DNA of 64,000 nt from Alteromonas_E sp964230255 (GTDB lineage Bacteria > Pseudomonadota > Gammaproteobacteria > Enterobacterales > Alteromonadaceae), in NCBI GenBank assembly GCA_964230255.1, contig CAXRGW010000040.1, positions 1-64,000 of the forward strand, written 5' to 3'. This document shows positions 8,608-17,829 of the stretch, piece by piece. Both the position numbers and the translations under genes were made by a program. The notes beneath the pieces were generated by a model. That model ran no database searches. It had not been told where the DNA came from and was given only the letters and a program-made list of their open reading frames with translations. The stretch's first letter is position 1; the number at the start of each line of letters is the position of its first letter.

Positions 8608-9237
8608 ATGTACGCATTCTTGTTTTCTGATAACAACCTATGGTTTGCCGTATCCATGGGGATCGTTATCGCTCTTTTTACCATAGAAGTACTCGGTATG
8701 GTGTTTGGCTTAAGTCTAATGGGGTTAGTCGATGACATCTCTCCAATAGAACTTGATGCTGATGCCGATATTGATGGTGGTTTCAGTTCAATCCTGAGTT
8801 GGCTATGCCTAGACCGCTTGCCGCTAATGATTTGGTTTGTGCTATTGCTTACTTGCTTTAGTCTGACCGGGTACACGATTAACTATGCCGCATTAAAAGT
8901 GTTCAGCTTCGAGATCAGCAGTATCATTTTGATACCTGTCGCGATGTTGGTCGGATTGGTCTTTACCGGACGGTTGGGTTCAGCGCTGGCGCGTCTATTA
9001 CCCAAGGACGAATCCAGCGCCACTCACGAATTTGAGTTTGAAGGGCGAGTAGCACAAATTACATTAGGCACTGCCAAGATAGGCTCCCCTGCTGAAGCTA
9101 AGTGCATGGATCAATTGGAGCAAGCACATTACTTGATGGTGGAACCTATGGATGCAGAGGAATCATTTAACCAACACGACAAAGTTGTATTAGTGAAGAA
9201 AGGACCGCATAGCTGGTTAGCCATGCGCTATTTGTAA
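8608..9237 (+). CDS. yqiJ: YqiJ-type inner-membrane protein with OB-fold tail
   Basis: This is the partner of the flotillin-like gene that follows 19 bp later, matching the E. coli yqiJ-yqiK pair. Hydrophobic helices lie at about 12-36, 70-95 and 103-127. Residues 135-209 form a soluble beta-rich domain (FEFEGRVAQITLG ... VVLVKKGPHSWLAM), as expected for the NfeD-like/OB-fold tail of the YqiJ family. The start has a strong AAGGAG seven bases upstream. The 181-bp gap after lpxH contains no recognisable feature besides this leader. The pair is thought to act in membrane organisation and envelope stress; the exact role is not established. Confidence 0.8.
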   Translation: MYAFLFSDNNLWFAVSMGIVIALFTIEVLGMVFGLSLMGLVDDISPIELDADADIDGGFSSILSWLCLDRLPLMIWFVLLLTCFSLTGYTINYAALKVFSFEISSIILIPVAMLVGLVFTGRLGSALARLLPKDESSATHEFEFEGRVAQITLGTAKIGSPAEAKCMDQLEQAHYLMVEPMDAEESFNQHDKVVLVKKGPHSWLAMRYL

Positions 9238-9256
9238 TCAAGCAAAAGGAACTATT

Positions 9257-11026
9257 ATGGAAGCAGTAAATCCAGATAACTTCGTTATGACATTGATCCT
9301 TGTTGGCGGTGGAATTATCGCCTTCATGGTCATTGGTATTATCTTTGCGCGTTTATATAAGCGTGCAACAAAAGAAACGGCATTCGTTAGAACCGGCCTT
9401 GGTGGCGAGAAAGTCATTAAAGACGGCGGTGCTATCGTCCTGCCAGTTGTTCACGAAATCATTCCGGTCAATATGAATACCCTGCGCATTGAAGTGGAGA
9501 AAATCCAAAAAGATGCGTTGATCACTAAAGATCGTATGCGGGTCGATGTAAAAGCCGACTTCTATCTGCGTGTGGCGCCTAATGCCAATGGTATTTCAAT
9601 GGCTGCACAGACGTTGGGTACGCGTACTACACGCGCCGAAGAAGTCAAAAAGCTGATGGAGTCAAAGTTCGTTGACGTGTTACGTGCTGTTGCAGCTGAA
9701 ATGACAATGACAGAAATGCACGAGCAGCGCGCTGACTTTGTACAAAAAGTACAACAAAGCGTAGCCAATGATTTGGAAAAGAACGGTCTGGAACTCGAAT
9801 CAGTGAGTTTGACCGGATTCGACCAAACAGATTTAGACTTTTTTAACGAAAACAACGCATTTGACGCTGAAGGTCGCGCTCGCTTAGCGAAGATCATTGA
9901 AGAGAAACGCAAAGAGACAAATGACATTCAGCAAGAAAACCGGATCAAGATAGAACAACGCAATCTTGAAGCGGAAAAGCAGTCGCTTGAGGTTAAACGT
10001 GACGAAGAAGAAGCGCGTTTGATGCAAGAGCAAGTCTTAGCCTTTAAACGCCAAGAGCAAAAAGCTGAAATTGCTAAACAGCGTGAACAGAAAGAGCGTG
10101 AAGAGCGCGAAGCTGAAATCGCTAAGAACCGTGCTGTAGAAGCGGCTGAAATTGAAAAAGCGCGTGAAATTGAAACTCAGCAGATCACTAAGCAACAGGC
10201 ACTTGAACAAGCTCGAATTAAGCAACAACAAGAAGTTGAAGTTGCTGAGCAGGTTAAGCAAATCGCTGTTGCTGTAAAATCTGAAGAAGAGTCAGCTGCA
10301 CGAGCTAAAGCTGCTGAAGCTGAGAAAAACAAAGTTGAGAAAGAAGAAGCGGTTACCACTGCTCGATTGGTTGCTGACGCAAATCGTCGTAAAGAAATCG
10401 AAGTTATCGATGCAACTAAAGAAGCTGAGCGTGATGCAGTAAGTATCACTGTTGAAGCACAAGCGAAGAAAGATGCCGCAATGGACGCTGCTGAAGCAAT
10501 TCTTACTGAAGCCAAAGCATCAGCCAATGCGAAGAAGCTTAAAGCTGAAGCGGATGAAAAAGTATTTGCCGTTGAAGCTGCTGGTAAACAAGCGATGTAT
10601 GAAGCTGAGAACTCACTGAAAATTGAGCAAATTGAACTTCAGAAGTCGTTAGCTATCTTACAAGTACTGCCTGAAATTGTTGCTAATGCAGTTAAACCGT
10701 TGGAAAACATTGAAGGCATTAAAATTTTGCAAGGTTATGGTAGCAATGGTGTTGCCGGTGAAGGTGGCGCGATCAGCACAGGTCAAGGCAGTATTGCCGA
10801 GCAAGTGACTAGCGCTGCACTTAACTACCGCGCAAATGCACCTGTAGTTGACGCTATGCTGCGCGAACTCGGCTTAGTCGATGCTGACAGCGGTACGCTT
10901 AACGATTTACTTAACGGCAACAATGGCCTAACAGCTGATGCAAAAGAAATCGTTCACAACGCGCGTATCATTAAGCCAAATGTCGAAAGTGCGCCAAGCA
11001 CTGAAAATGGTGAAGACAACGCGTAA
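9257..11026 (+). CDS. yqiK: YqiK-type flotillin/SPFH protein
   Basis: This membrane-anchored scaffold protein has an N-terminal transmembrane helix at about 10-32 and then an SPFH/band-7 domain (35-215, for example FVRTGLGGEKVIKDGG and a TEMHEQRADFVQKV segment). Residues 215-460 form a very long Ala/Glu/Lys-rich coiled coil. The C-terminal segment (500-589) is glycine- and asparagine-containing and less ordered. AAAAGGAAC precedes the ATG. The length (589 aa) is slightly above E. coli YqiK. Flotillins assemble into large membrane rings; the cargo here is unknown. Confidence 0.88.
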   Translation: MEAVNPDNFVMTLILVGGGIIAFMVIGIIFARLYKRATKETAFVRTGLGGEKVIKDGGAIVLPVVHEIIPVNMNTLRIEVEKIQKDALITKDRMRVDVKADFYLRVAPNANGISMAAQTLGTRTTRAEEVKKLMESKFVDVLRAVAAEMTMTEMHEQRADFVQKVQQSVANDLEKNGLELESVSLTGFDQTDLDFFNENNAFDAEGRARLAKIIEEKRKETNDIQQENRIKIEQRNLEAEKQSLEVKRDEEEARLMQEQVLAFKRQEQKAEIAKQREQKEREEREAEIAKNRAVEAAEIEKAREIETQQITKQQALEQARIKQQQEVEVAEQVKQIAVAVKSEEESAARAKAAEAEKNKVEKEEAVTTARLVADANRRKEIEVIDATKEAERDAVSITVEAQAKKDAAMDAAEAILTEAKASANAKKLKAEADEKVFAVEAAGKQAMYEAENSLKIEQIELQKSLAILQVLPEIVANAVKPLENIEGIKILQGYGSNGVAGEGGAISTGQGSIAEQVTSAALNYRANAPVVDAMLRELGLVDADSGTLNDLLNGNNGLTADAKEIVHNARIIKPNVESAPSTENGEDNA

Positions 11027-11053
11027 TTTACCTTGCGAATAAGCATGAGAATC

Positions 11054-11084
11054 AAAAAGCTCTGGTACTGTCAGAGCTTTTTTT
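11054..11084 (+). terminator. Rho-independent terminator after yqiK
   Basis: The stem AAGCTCTG/CAGAGCTT encloses a 7-nt loop and is followed by seven T (11078-11084). The A-run on the left arm allows some function on the other strand too. It lies 28 bp after the yqiK stop. Confidence 0.85.
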
Positions 11085-11193
11085 ATGCGTTTTTAAGCAG
11101 TTTGTAACTTTGGTTTTTAGCCAGTTGACGCACCACTAAATACACCAAGATGGCCAATGTTCCTGTCGTTAGTACGGCATTCCAGTACCAAAT
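11083..11193 (-). other. possible remnant of a one-helix membrane protein
   Basis: On the minus strand a 36-codon frame reads WYWNAVLTTGTLAILVYLVV, then RQLAKNQSYKLLKNA and TAA. This is a plausible transmembrane helix followed by a basic tail. A TGA lies immediately before it and no ATG, GTG or TTG precedes the helix in frame. It is therefore either a broken gene end or chance. The rest of this 200-bp gap shows nothing else. Confidence 0.2.
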
Positions 11194-11226
11194 TCACTTT
11201 TAATTCTAATCTGCTAGTGCTGTGGA

Positions 11227-11994
11227 CTAAGCGCTAATAAGCGCTTCTTCGGGAATACCGCTGTGAAAACGAAATTGTTCGTCGCACGTTTCGATAAGGG
11301 TAGACTCTTTTTGGCCGAAAAACTGTACACGAGCAGAAATATCTCCGCCTTCGATCTTCTCCGCCAAAGTTAAATAATCTTGAAAATGACGTGCTTCAGA
11401 GCGTAATAGCGATATGTAAAACCTCTCTAGCTCGCTATCCAAGTGTGGCGCGAGTTTGGCGAAGCGTTCACATGAGCGCGCTTCAATGTACGCCCCACAT
11501 ATAAGGGTATCAATTAGCTTAGCCGGCTCATGAGTGCGCACGTGCTGCATCAAACCCCTAGCGTATCTTGCTGCATTAAGGGTGTTATAAGGAATGTGTC
11601 GAGCTTGCATGATTTCAAGCACTTGCTGGAAGTGGTGCAGCTCTTCTTTGATCAGAAGCACCATTTTATCAATCAACTCATCGCCATGGGCAAAGTCGGA
11701 TTTACTAATCAACTTCTTTGACAAATTAACATGAGAGCTAAAATTGCCCGAACCAATCTTGCGATACACAAAGTCTTCAAACGGTTTTAACCATTCTAAC
11801 AATGCTTCTCCACTGCTTTTATCAACCGCATACCGGCGCAATAGCAGCATCGCAGTTTGCGCGGCCTTCAATTCACAGTTTGCATGATCGACCAACAATA
11901 CTGGTACGTTTATTGGCTGCAGTGCGGCCGCTATCCAAGCATCGGGAGTCTCACAGTGTAAAAAGTCGTGAATCGGTTGTAACAGCGCGTTCAA
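11227..11994 (-). CDS. miaE: tRNA-(ms2io6A37) hydroxylase
   Basis: This non-haem diiron monooxygenase hydroxylates the isopentenyl group of ms2i6A at position 37 of tRNAs. The ferritin-like four-helix pattern has the expected carboxylate and His ligands: an EELHHFQQVLEIM helix and EARSCERF, then LRSEARHFQDYL. The longest frame begins at a TTG at 12018. A TTG at 11994 is preferred because AAAGG lies seven bases upstream and the sequence then begins LNALLQPIHDFL, like known MiaE N-termini. That gives 255 aa. The start remains uncertain by eight codons. Confidence 0.9.
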   Translation of the reverse strand: MNALLQPIHDFLHCETPDAWIAAALQPINVPVLLVDHANCELKAAQTAMLLLRRYAVDKSSGEALLEWLKPFEDFVYRKIGSGNFSSHVNLSKKLISKSDFAHGDELIDKMVLLIKEELHHFQQVLEIMQARHIPYNTLNAARYARGLMQHVRTHEPAKLIDTLICGAYIEARSCERFAKLAPHLDSELERFYISLLRSEARHFQDYLTLAEKIEGGDISARVQFFGQKESTLIETCDEQFRFHSGIPEEALISA

Positions 11995-12065
11995 ACGCAA
12001 TACCTTTGGGTTAATCAAAAAACACCGCTAGTGTAGCAAAAATCTGCATAAGACGCCGGTAAAAA

Positions 12066-12896
12066 TTAGCCCAACTTAACGGGGGCTGCACGTAACCAAT
12101 TGCGCACATCATAGTGGCTTGTAGCTGATGTGATATGCAAGGTAAAAGCATTTCTTGAGCGATCTGATAGGTTAGCTGCACTAAAGTGCGGGAGAAGCCC
12201 GTTAAATATTACCAAGGAGCCAGCTTTTACCTCTAAGGCGACAGCTTCTTCTTCACCTGGCCAAGGGCTATTATGTAGCGTATGCAACTCGGTTTGGTCA
12301 TCTTCAGCACGGGTGAATTGCTCCTTCAAAGGAAAATCACCGCCAGACTTAGCGACTTGTAAACAGCCATTACTTAGGCTCGCATCTTCGATCGCAAACC
12401 AAAAGGTTACCACCGAGATTGGATCAGTATAGAAATACGTCGCATCTTGATGCCAGCGGATTTCACCGCCGATTTTTGGTTGCTTAAAAATGTACATAGA
12501 TTGACGAATCTCAGGTTGCTCAACACCGACATCATTGGCGAGCTCAGCAATGATACTTGCAGTGCTAAACGCCTTAAATGCCGGGTTATGAACATGCAAT
12601 GCGTGCGCAATTTTATTGATACTTAAGTGCTTTGGTTGCCTGAGATAACCATCAGGAGCAAAGGCATCCTCTTCGAAAAAACAACGCACTTTATCGTCAG
12701 ATGTTAAGAAGTATTGATCGCGATCGGTAAATTCTGAATGGGTTGAAAAAATCGAGCGCGTAGAATCAGGATCAAACTGCTCTACGATGTCGGTGGCAGC
12801 ATTCTTTAGTGCTGCCATCTGGGCATCGCTAAACAATTGATCCAGTACCACGTAGCCATTTGACTCGAAGTGCTGTTGTTGTTGAAGCGTTAACAT
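12066..12896 (-). CDS. phytanoyl-CoA dioxygenase-family protein
   Basis: This is an Fe(II)/2-oxoglutarate-dependent oxygenase of the PhyH family (276 aa). The iron-binding HxD is in IRWHQDATYFY. The distal His is in LLPHFSAAN and the 2-oxoglutarate Arg is in SDRSRNAFTLH. The N-terminal YVVLDQLFS fits the family. The substrate is not predictable: relatives hydroxylate acyl-CoAs, ectoine or other small molecules. It precedes miaE in the same direction with 71 bp between, and follows the DUF305 gene, but no shared pathway is evident. Confidence 0.85.
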   Translation of the reverse strand: MLTLQQQQHFESNGYVVLDQLFSDAQMAALKNAATDIVEQFDPDSTRSIFSTHSEFTDRDQYFLTSDDKVRCFFEEDAFAPDGYLRQPKHLSINKIAHALHVHNPAFKAFSTASIIAELANDVGVEQPEIRQSMYIFKQPKIGGEIRWHQDATYFYTDPISVVTFWFAIEDASLSNGCLQVAKSGGDFPLKEQFTRAEDDQTELHTLHNSPWPGEEEAVALEVKAGSLVIFNGLLPHFSAANLSDRSRNAFTLHITSATSHYDVRNWLRAAPVKLG

Positions 12897-12926
12897 TGTT
12901 TACGTCCCTGTACTGCGCTAGAAGGG

Positions 12927-15350
12927 CTAGGTCTCTAGCTTACTCACAATTCCGATAAGTGTCTTCTCCAGTTGCAGAATAATTGTTTGCGCCGCCGCGT
13001 CAGTATGAGTCGCTGTGATTGTTGCTGTGGCTGTTGCTAATTTGCGCGACAAATCAAGGTCGCCTTGTCCGCGCTGGATAGCATCATCAGCTTGGGCTAG
13101 AAGTGCGTCAATCTTATCGCGTTGACCACTGGCAATCGCTCCATAACGCTCCAACTGGTCAAGATAAGCCAGCGCAACTACGGGAACATCTGGCCAAGTC
13201 ATTGGGAATTGTTGCTGTGGATTAAACACATCGCCCATATTTGCCAGCTTCGCGGCAGCAATTTCGTTGGCACTTAAGTGCTCACTTGGCTGTAAATCGA
13301 ACACATCTAAACCACGAATGATTTCCGTCCCATAAATCTTGCCGTTGTACCAGTAAGTAGACCAGTAGCCAGCCACTACGCGACGCTCTTCGTGGATTGG
13401 ACCGCGGTCGAAATAGGCAATTTCAACAGGCTCAGCCGTGGTAAAATCAATGACCGATAGACCACCCTGATACCAAGCTTGGGCAAAGATATCTCGGCCA
13501 GGAACCGGAATGATAGAACCATTGTGAGCAACACAATTCTCTTGTTCAGATTGCGGAGCATCAATTTTGTAATAGCTCTGGAATACTAGCTTGCCATCAA
13601 CAATTTCATAAATAGCATTCGCACCCCATGACTTTGGATCGGATGCGCGACAGCGCGGTTGAATCCCGCCACCCCACTCATCAGTAAACAATACCTTGGT
13701 GCCATCATTATTAAATGTTGCCGAGTGCCAGTAAGCGAAACCGGGATCAGTGACTTCGTCAATACGCTGTGGATTAAGCGGGTCAGTGATGTCTAAGATA
13801 ATACCATTGCCCGAACAGGCGCCGGCTGCCAAGTTAGCGCTTGGGAATATAGTGATATCGTGACACTCATCAGTGCGTCGGGTCGTTTGCGTGTCATCGC
13901 CGTGATCGCCGCCCAGCCATAATCCCGCAACCCGTCCCTCTGGATCCGCAAAAACCGCTGGGCTTGAAGTGATTTTAGCGGCTCTAGGATTTGCCACTGG
14001 TATTTCAACCACGTCGATACGGAATAACGCTGTGCGTTCGTCTCCTGGAACATCACCTACGCATCCCGCTAATTCTTGCTCATCACGAACGCCTGCGGTT
14101 CCCGAGTTGTACACGACTATGCGCTCGTCATCTGCTGAAACAATTGAATGTGTGTGTGAGCCGCGACAAGTTTGTACCAATCCAACTTGTTGTGGACGCG
14201 TAAGGTCTGAGATATCGAAAATGCGTAAACCGCGAAAACGCTCATCGCTGGCGTCTTCATCAACGCCTTGGAGTCCGCAATCAATACGACCTCGCGTCTG
14301 CTCAACCGACATAATAAGCAAGTCCCCCACTATCGACACATCGCCTTGACCGCCTGGACACACGATTGAACTCATTAACTGGGGTTTAGCGTTATCGCTA
14401 ATCTTATAGACATTGAACCCGTGATAGTTACCCGCTACCAGCACGTCATTGGCAAACGCCATATCAGTATTCCAAAAACTTAATAACGGCCAGCGCTCAC
14501 CCCACTCAGTTTTGATATCCCCACCTTCCAGAGCTTCGTCTCGAGATTCACCATCGCTACCCTGGCTTTCATCACTCGGCTTTTTGGGCGGTAAATTTGC
14601 TGGGTTTTCAGGATCAAAAAAGCCCCGAGGTTTAGGAAGGGAATGAGTCAGCGTTAAGTTCATGATCGCTGAACCTGCATCGTGTAAACCGGCGGCCAAA
14701 CCAACTCGTGGATCACCAGATAAGCCGGCAAGTATAGTGTTCATGCGGGTGATTTCGGCATTCTGATCGTTAACAATGTCATTCGCGAAGTCATATAAAA
14801 CAGGGTCATAAGCTGAACCATCTTTGCTCAACAGATCATTGACCATGCGCACGGCCCCTTCGTGATGTGGGATCATTAGGTCGAGAAACTGGCGGTCAAA
14901 GTCGACACCATTTGAAATGGCTAGCTGCTGCATTTGCTCAGCGGATGCCATACCCATCATGGCGTGATCCATGTGCATATGGTGTGGTGATTCAATGGCT
15001 TCACCACGTTCCTCCAACCAGTCCTGCATAAAGTCAATCTCATCCGCTTGAGATTTTTGAATACGTCCGGCGATATCGATAATTTCTTCATTGTTGGTGC
15101 GATCAGCAACTAATTCTGCCATTTCTACCGCCTGTGCATGATGCGGTATCATGTTTTGCATAAAACCTACATCAGCTTGGGTGTATCGCGTTTTGCTAAG
15201 TTGAATAGCTTGTTCAGCGCTTAAGTCTCGCGTTTCTTGGCCCGGAGCGCTGGGTTGCACAATTGGAGCTTCTTGTGCCATTGCCAACCCGCTACTCACA
15301 GCTATGGCTAACACAGTTAACCGAGACATTAATGTTGTTTTAGTTTTCAC
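12927..15350 (-). CDS. secreted DUF305 plus LVIVD beta-propeller protein
   Basis: The GTG at 15350 is chosen because AAGGAG lies eight bases upstream and it yields a clean signal peptide (MKTKTTLMSRLTVLAIAVSS..., likely cut after AMA-25). The mature 780-residue protein begins with a DUF305 domain carrying both histidine motifs, MIPHHAQAVEMAE and MIPHHEGAVRMV; this family is linked to metal, often copper, handling. From about 250 to 700 it contains LVIVD-type repeats (AFANDVLVAGNYHGFNVYKI, GLRIFDISDLTRP and similar), predicted to form a beta-propeller. The C-terminal 90 residues are helical. It lies 44 bp after the binding-protein gene in the same direction. Its precise role is unknown. Confidence 0.75.
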   Translation of the reverse strand: MKTKTTLMSRLTVLAIAVSSGLAMAQEAPIVQPSAPGQETRDLSAEQAIQLSKTRYTQADVGFMQNMIPHHAQAVEMAELVADRTNNEEIIDIAGRIQKSQADEIDFMQDWLEERGEAIESPHHMHMDHAMMGMASAEQMQQLAISNGVDFDRQFLDLMIPHHEGAVRMVNDLLSKDGSAYDPVLYDFANDIVNDQNAEITRMNTILAGLSGDPRVGLAAGLHDAGSAIMNLTLTHSLPKPRGFFDPENPANLPPKKPSDESQGSDGESRDEALEGGDIKTEWGERWPLLSFWNTDMAFANDVLVAGNYHGFNVYKISDNAKPQLMSSIVCPGGQGDVSIVGDLLIMSVEQTRGRIDCGLQGVDEDASDERFRGLRIFDISDLTRPQQVGLVQTCRGSHTHSIVSADDERIVVYNSGTAGVRDEQELAGCVGDVPGDERTALFRIDVVEIPVANPRAAKITSSPAVFADPEGRVAGLWLGGDHGDDTQTTRRTDECHDITIFPSANLAAGACSGNGIILDITDPLNPQRIDEVTDPGFAYWHSATFNNDGTKVLFTDEWGGGIQPRCRASDPKSWGANAIYEIVDGKLVFQSYYKIDAPQSEQENCVAHNGSIIPVPGRDIFAQAWYQGGLSVIDFTTAEPVEIAYFDRGPIHEERRVVAGYWSTYWYNGKIYGTEIIRGLDVFDLQPSEHLSANEIAAAKLANMGDVFNPQQQFPMTWPDVPVVALAYLDQLERYGAIASGQRDKIDALLAQADDAIQRGQGDLDLSRKLATATATITATHTDAAAQTIILQLEKTLIGIVSKLET

Positions 15351-15394
15351 GCTTACACACTCCTTATTACTTCTCAGCACGCTGAGACTTAAAT

Positions 15395-16144
15395 TCATTT
15401 CAATTCGATAGTTTCGATGTCGCAATTGCTCGGCAATTGCGTAATATAACGTTTGAACTCGGCAAAGTTACCATCGCGATGCATGCGCTCAATGGACGCT
15501 TCTAGGACTTCTACCCTGTCTACATGACGTCGGTAAACAAGGTGATAGCTAAACACTTCCATTGCCGATTCTCGCCGCACGGACAAGCGTTTTGCGTCGT
15601 TCTGACAGAATAAATTGAGCACAGTTGGCTGACTGCCAACCAACACGTCTGCTGTACCGTTTGATAATGCTGTACTGAGAAATGAGACACTCTGATCGAA
15701 AAAGCATTCTAATTCGAAGTTTTCACAATAAGTCTTGCCGACCTGAAACCCACCAATTATCGCGAATAAATTATCGTGCGATCGCTCACAGCGGTTTGCG
15801 TCAACACAAAATAAATAAATATCATGGGATAACATGACTGCTGGCAAAACAATTAGGTTCTCATATTGCTCCGCAACAATTAACACGGTTCTAGCCTCTG
15901 CGTCCGTTTCTAACCTACCGGCTGATTGCATACCGCGGCTCGACGGATAAAAGCGCAATTCAGGTGGAATGCCCAAAGGTGCATATATATCGTCAGATAG
16001 ACGTTTAATGATGGCGCGACTTTGCGGCTCAGAATAGGCGTCATTTACGCCGATAACATAAGCCCCTTGTTCACTTGCATTGCCGGTCAAAACACCGCCA
16101 CAAAGTACAGCGAACGCAACCAATAATCTCGCGATTTTTGGCAT
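15395..16144 (-). CDS. periplasmic solute-binding protein (family 3-like), orphan
   Basis: The ATG at 16144 has AAGGG five bases upstream and gives a signal peptide (MPKIARLLVAFAVLCGGVL..., cleavage near GNA). The mature protein of about 226 aa has the layout of family-3 binding proteins: YVIGVNDAYSEPQSRAIIK at the start, a TADVLVGSQPTVLNL motif in the second lobe, and a C-terminal IERMHRDGNFAEFKRYI helix. Several Cys residues (CVDANRC, CENFELEC) may form disulphides. No permease or ATPase gene is near, so it may be a stand-alone sensor or binding protein. Confidence 0.65.
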   Translation of the reverse strand: MPKIARLLVAFAVLCGGVLTGNASEQGAYVIGVNDAYSEPQSRAIIKRLSDDIYAPLGIPPELRFYPSSRGMQSAGRLETDAEARTVLIVAEQYENLIVLPAVMLSHDIYLFCVDANRCERSHDNLFAIIGGFQVGKTYCENFELECFFDQSVSFLSTALSNGTADVLVGSQPTVLNLFCQNDAKRLSVRRESAMEVFSYHLVYRRHVDRVEVLEASIERMHRDGNFAEFKRYITQLPSNCDIETIELK

Positions 16145-16243
16145 ATTTCCCTTAAAATAAAGAATCAATTTATTATTCTGGCGACAAGATTAACGCAATT
16201 GCCCTCTATGGGACAACTGCCTATTCACCGATATTTATTGTTA

Positions 16244-17809
16244 TTAGATACGGGCAAAGCTGCGCTCCACCTCCTCAAGTGATTTGCCTTTGGTCTCTGG
16301 TAAGTAACGCAACACTAATACTAAGCCAACTGCTGCGCATATGCCGTAGATCAAGAATGTCATGGCCGCACCCAGCGTTGCCAGTTCCCAGGGAAACACT
16401 AGCTGCACTAAAAAGCTAACCGCGCTGTTAACAACACCAACAAGTGAAATTGCAAGACCCCGAATTTGATTTGGGAAGATTTCCGAAAACATTACCCACA
16501 TCACAGGCCCCAAAGACATAGCAAATGAAGCTACGAATCCGATAATTCCAATCAAAATTAACGTAGCATTTATGTTAGTAGCTTGTTCCAGCAGTTGGCC
16601 CTGATGTTTGTTGTAGGTTTGCTCGCTAATGTGTTGCTGCAACGCCTGTTTAAACTCAACGTCAGAGTTGAAGGTTTGACCTTGCATGTGTGCGAATTGC
16701 TCAACACTTAAGTCCTCATGTTCAGAAGTCAATTGCACAACTTGTTCGAAAGTAAGGTTATAGGTTGCTTGTTTGAAGCCATATGCGCAGATTGTCATCG
16801 ACAAGATGACACCGCTTAAGCCGATAACGAGAAGCGGTTTACGGCCGAATTTATCAATGGTTATCATCGCGATGATGGTAAATATGACGTTTACTACACC
16901 TATAAATACCGCTTGCATAAATGCTGCATTGGTACCCACACCACTTTGTTCAAAAATAGTGGGGGCATAGAAGAAAATAACGTTAATACCGGTAATTTGC
17001 TGTGCAATACCAACTATCAAACCGATAAAAATGGGCCATTTCATGCGATTGCTAAACAACAATTTTAAACCATTCATTAACGTGGACTTTTGCTCGCTCA
17101 TCGACGCCTTAATGGTTTCAATTTGTTGCTTCACCTGTTGTGCATCAAAAATCTTACGCAGCACTGTATTTGCTTCTTGCTCATAGCCTTTCATCAACAA
17201 CCAGCGCGGACTACGTGGAACAGTAAAGAGTAATATAAACCACAATAAGGCTGGGATTATTTCCATACCAAGCATCCAGCGCCAAACGTTCTGTTCAATA
17301 CCCAATTGCACTACCCAAGTTAAGTCACTTTGACTTAATTGTAGGAAATAGAAATTACTGAAATAGGAAACCGAAAACCCCAGTACGATATTGAATTGAT
17401 TTACCGAGACCATTTTACCGCGGTGTTCGGCGGGGCTTATCTCAGCAATATAAATCGGCGCTATCATCAAGGAACAAAACGCCATTCCACCGATAAAACG
17501 GGCAATGATCAACATCCAATAGTCGACCGCCAAGGCTGATGCCAGCGCTGAAACCAGATACAGGAATGCAATAATAATAAGGGTCTTACGACGGCCAAAT
17601 GCATCACATATAGCGCCCGCTGTAATGGTCGCGATAATGCCACCAAGCGTCGGTGAGCTTACCACGAACCCCTGCTGCCATGCAGTGAGAGAAAACTCAG
17701 TGGTTACAAACCCAATTGCCCCTGAAATTACTGATGCATCAAAGCCAAATATAAAGCCCCCCATTGACACAATTAGGGTGTAATACAAAACAGTTTTGTT
17801 GGCGAACAT
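16244..17809 (-). CDS. MFS sugar porter with a long periplasmic insertion
   Basis: This sugar/H+ symporter belongs to the SP family (521 aa, 12 helices). Family signatures are present: GRRKT (72-76), ARFIGGMAF (103-111), YIAEISPAEHRG, VPRSPRW (197-203), QQITGIN (270-276), DKFGRKP, and PETKGKSLEEVE at the C-terminus. Residues about 350-414 between helices 9 and 10 form an unusual polar helix-rich insertion. The ATG has AAGGA upstream. It is the third gene of a run after two GH3 glucosidases (20 bp behind the second), so glucose or a short beta-glucoside is the likely substrate; that is inferred from context. Confidence 0.88.
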   Translation of the reverse strand: MFANKTVLYYTLIVSMGGFIFGFDASVISGAIGFVTTEFSLTAWQQGFVVSSPTLGGIIATITAGAICDAFGRRKTLIIIAFLYLVSALASALAVDYWMLIIARFIGGMAFCSLMIAPIYIAEISPAEHRGKMVSVNQFNIVLGFSVSYFSNFYFLQLSQSDLTWVVQLGIEQNVWRWMLGMEIIPALLWFILLFTVPRSPRWLLMKGYEQEANTVLRKIFDAQQVKQQIETIKASMSEQKSTLMNGLKLLFSNRMKWPIFIGLIVGIAQQITGINVIFFYAPTIFEQSGVGTNAAFMQAVFIGVVNVIFTIIAMITIDKFGRKPLLVIGLSGVILSMTICAYGFKQATYNLTFEQVVQLTSEHEDLSVEQFAHMQGQTFNSDVEFKQALQQHISEQTYNKHQGQLLEQATNINATLILIGIIGFVASFAMSLGPVMWVMFSEIFPNQIRGLAISLVGVVNSAVSFLVQLVFPWELATLGAAMTFLIYGICAAVGLVLVLRYLPETKGKSLEEVERSFARI

Positions 17810-17829
17810 GCTGGGTCCTTATTGTTGTT

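Noticed and set aside
8493..8876. 127-aa minus-strand frame across the yqiJ start
   Set aside because: It lies opposite yqiJ and its leader, its product is Ser/Ile-rich without any motif, and yqiJ has a strong ribosome site.
10177..10527. Ala/Ser-rich minus-strand frame opposite yqiK
   Set aside because: It is the mirror of Ala/Glu codons of the coiled coil, a known cause of long false frames.
13969..14349. 126-aa plus-strand frame opposite the DUF305/propeller gene
   Set aside because: It is antisense to a well-supported secreted protein and shows no domain.
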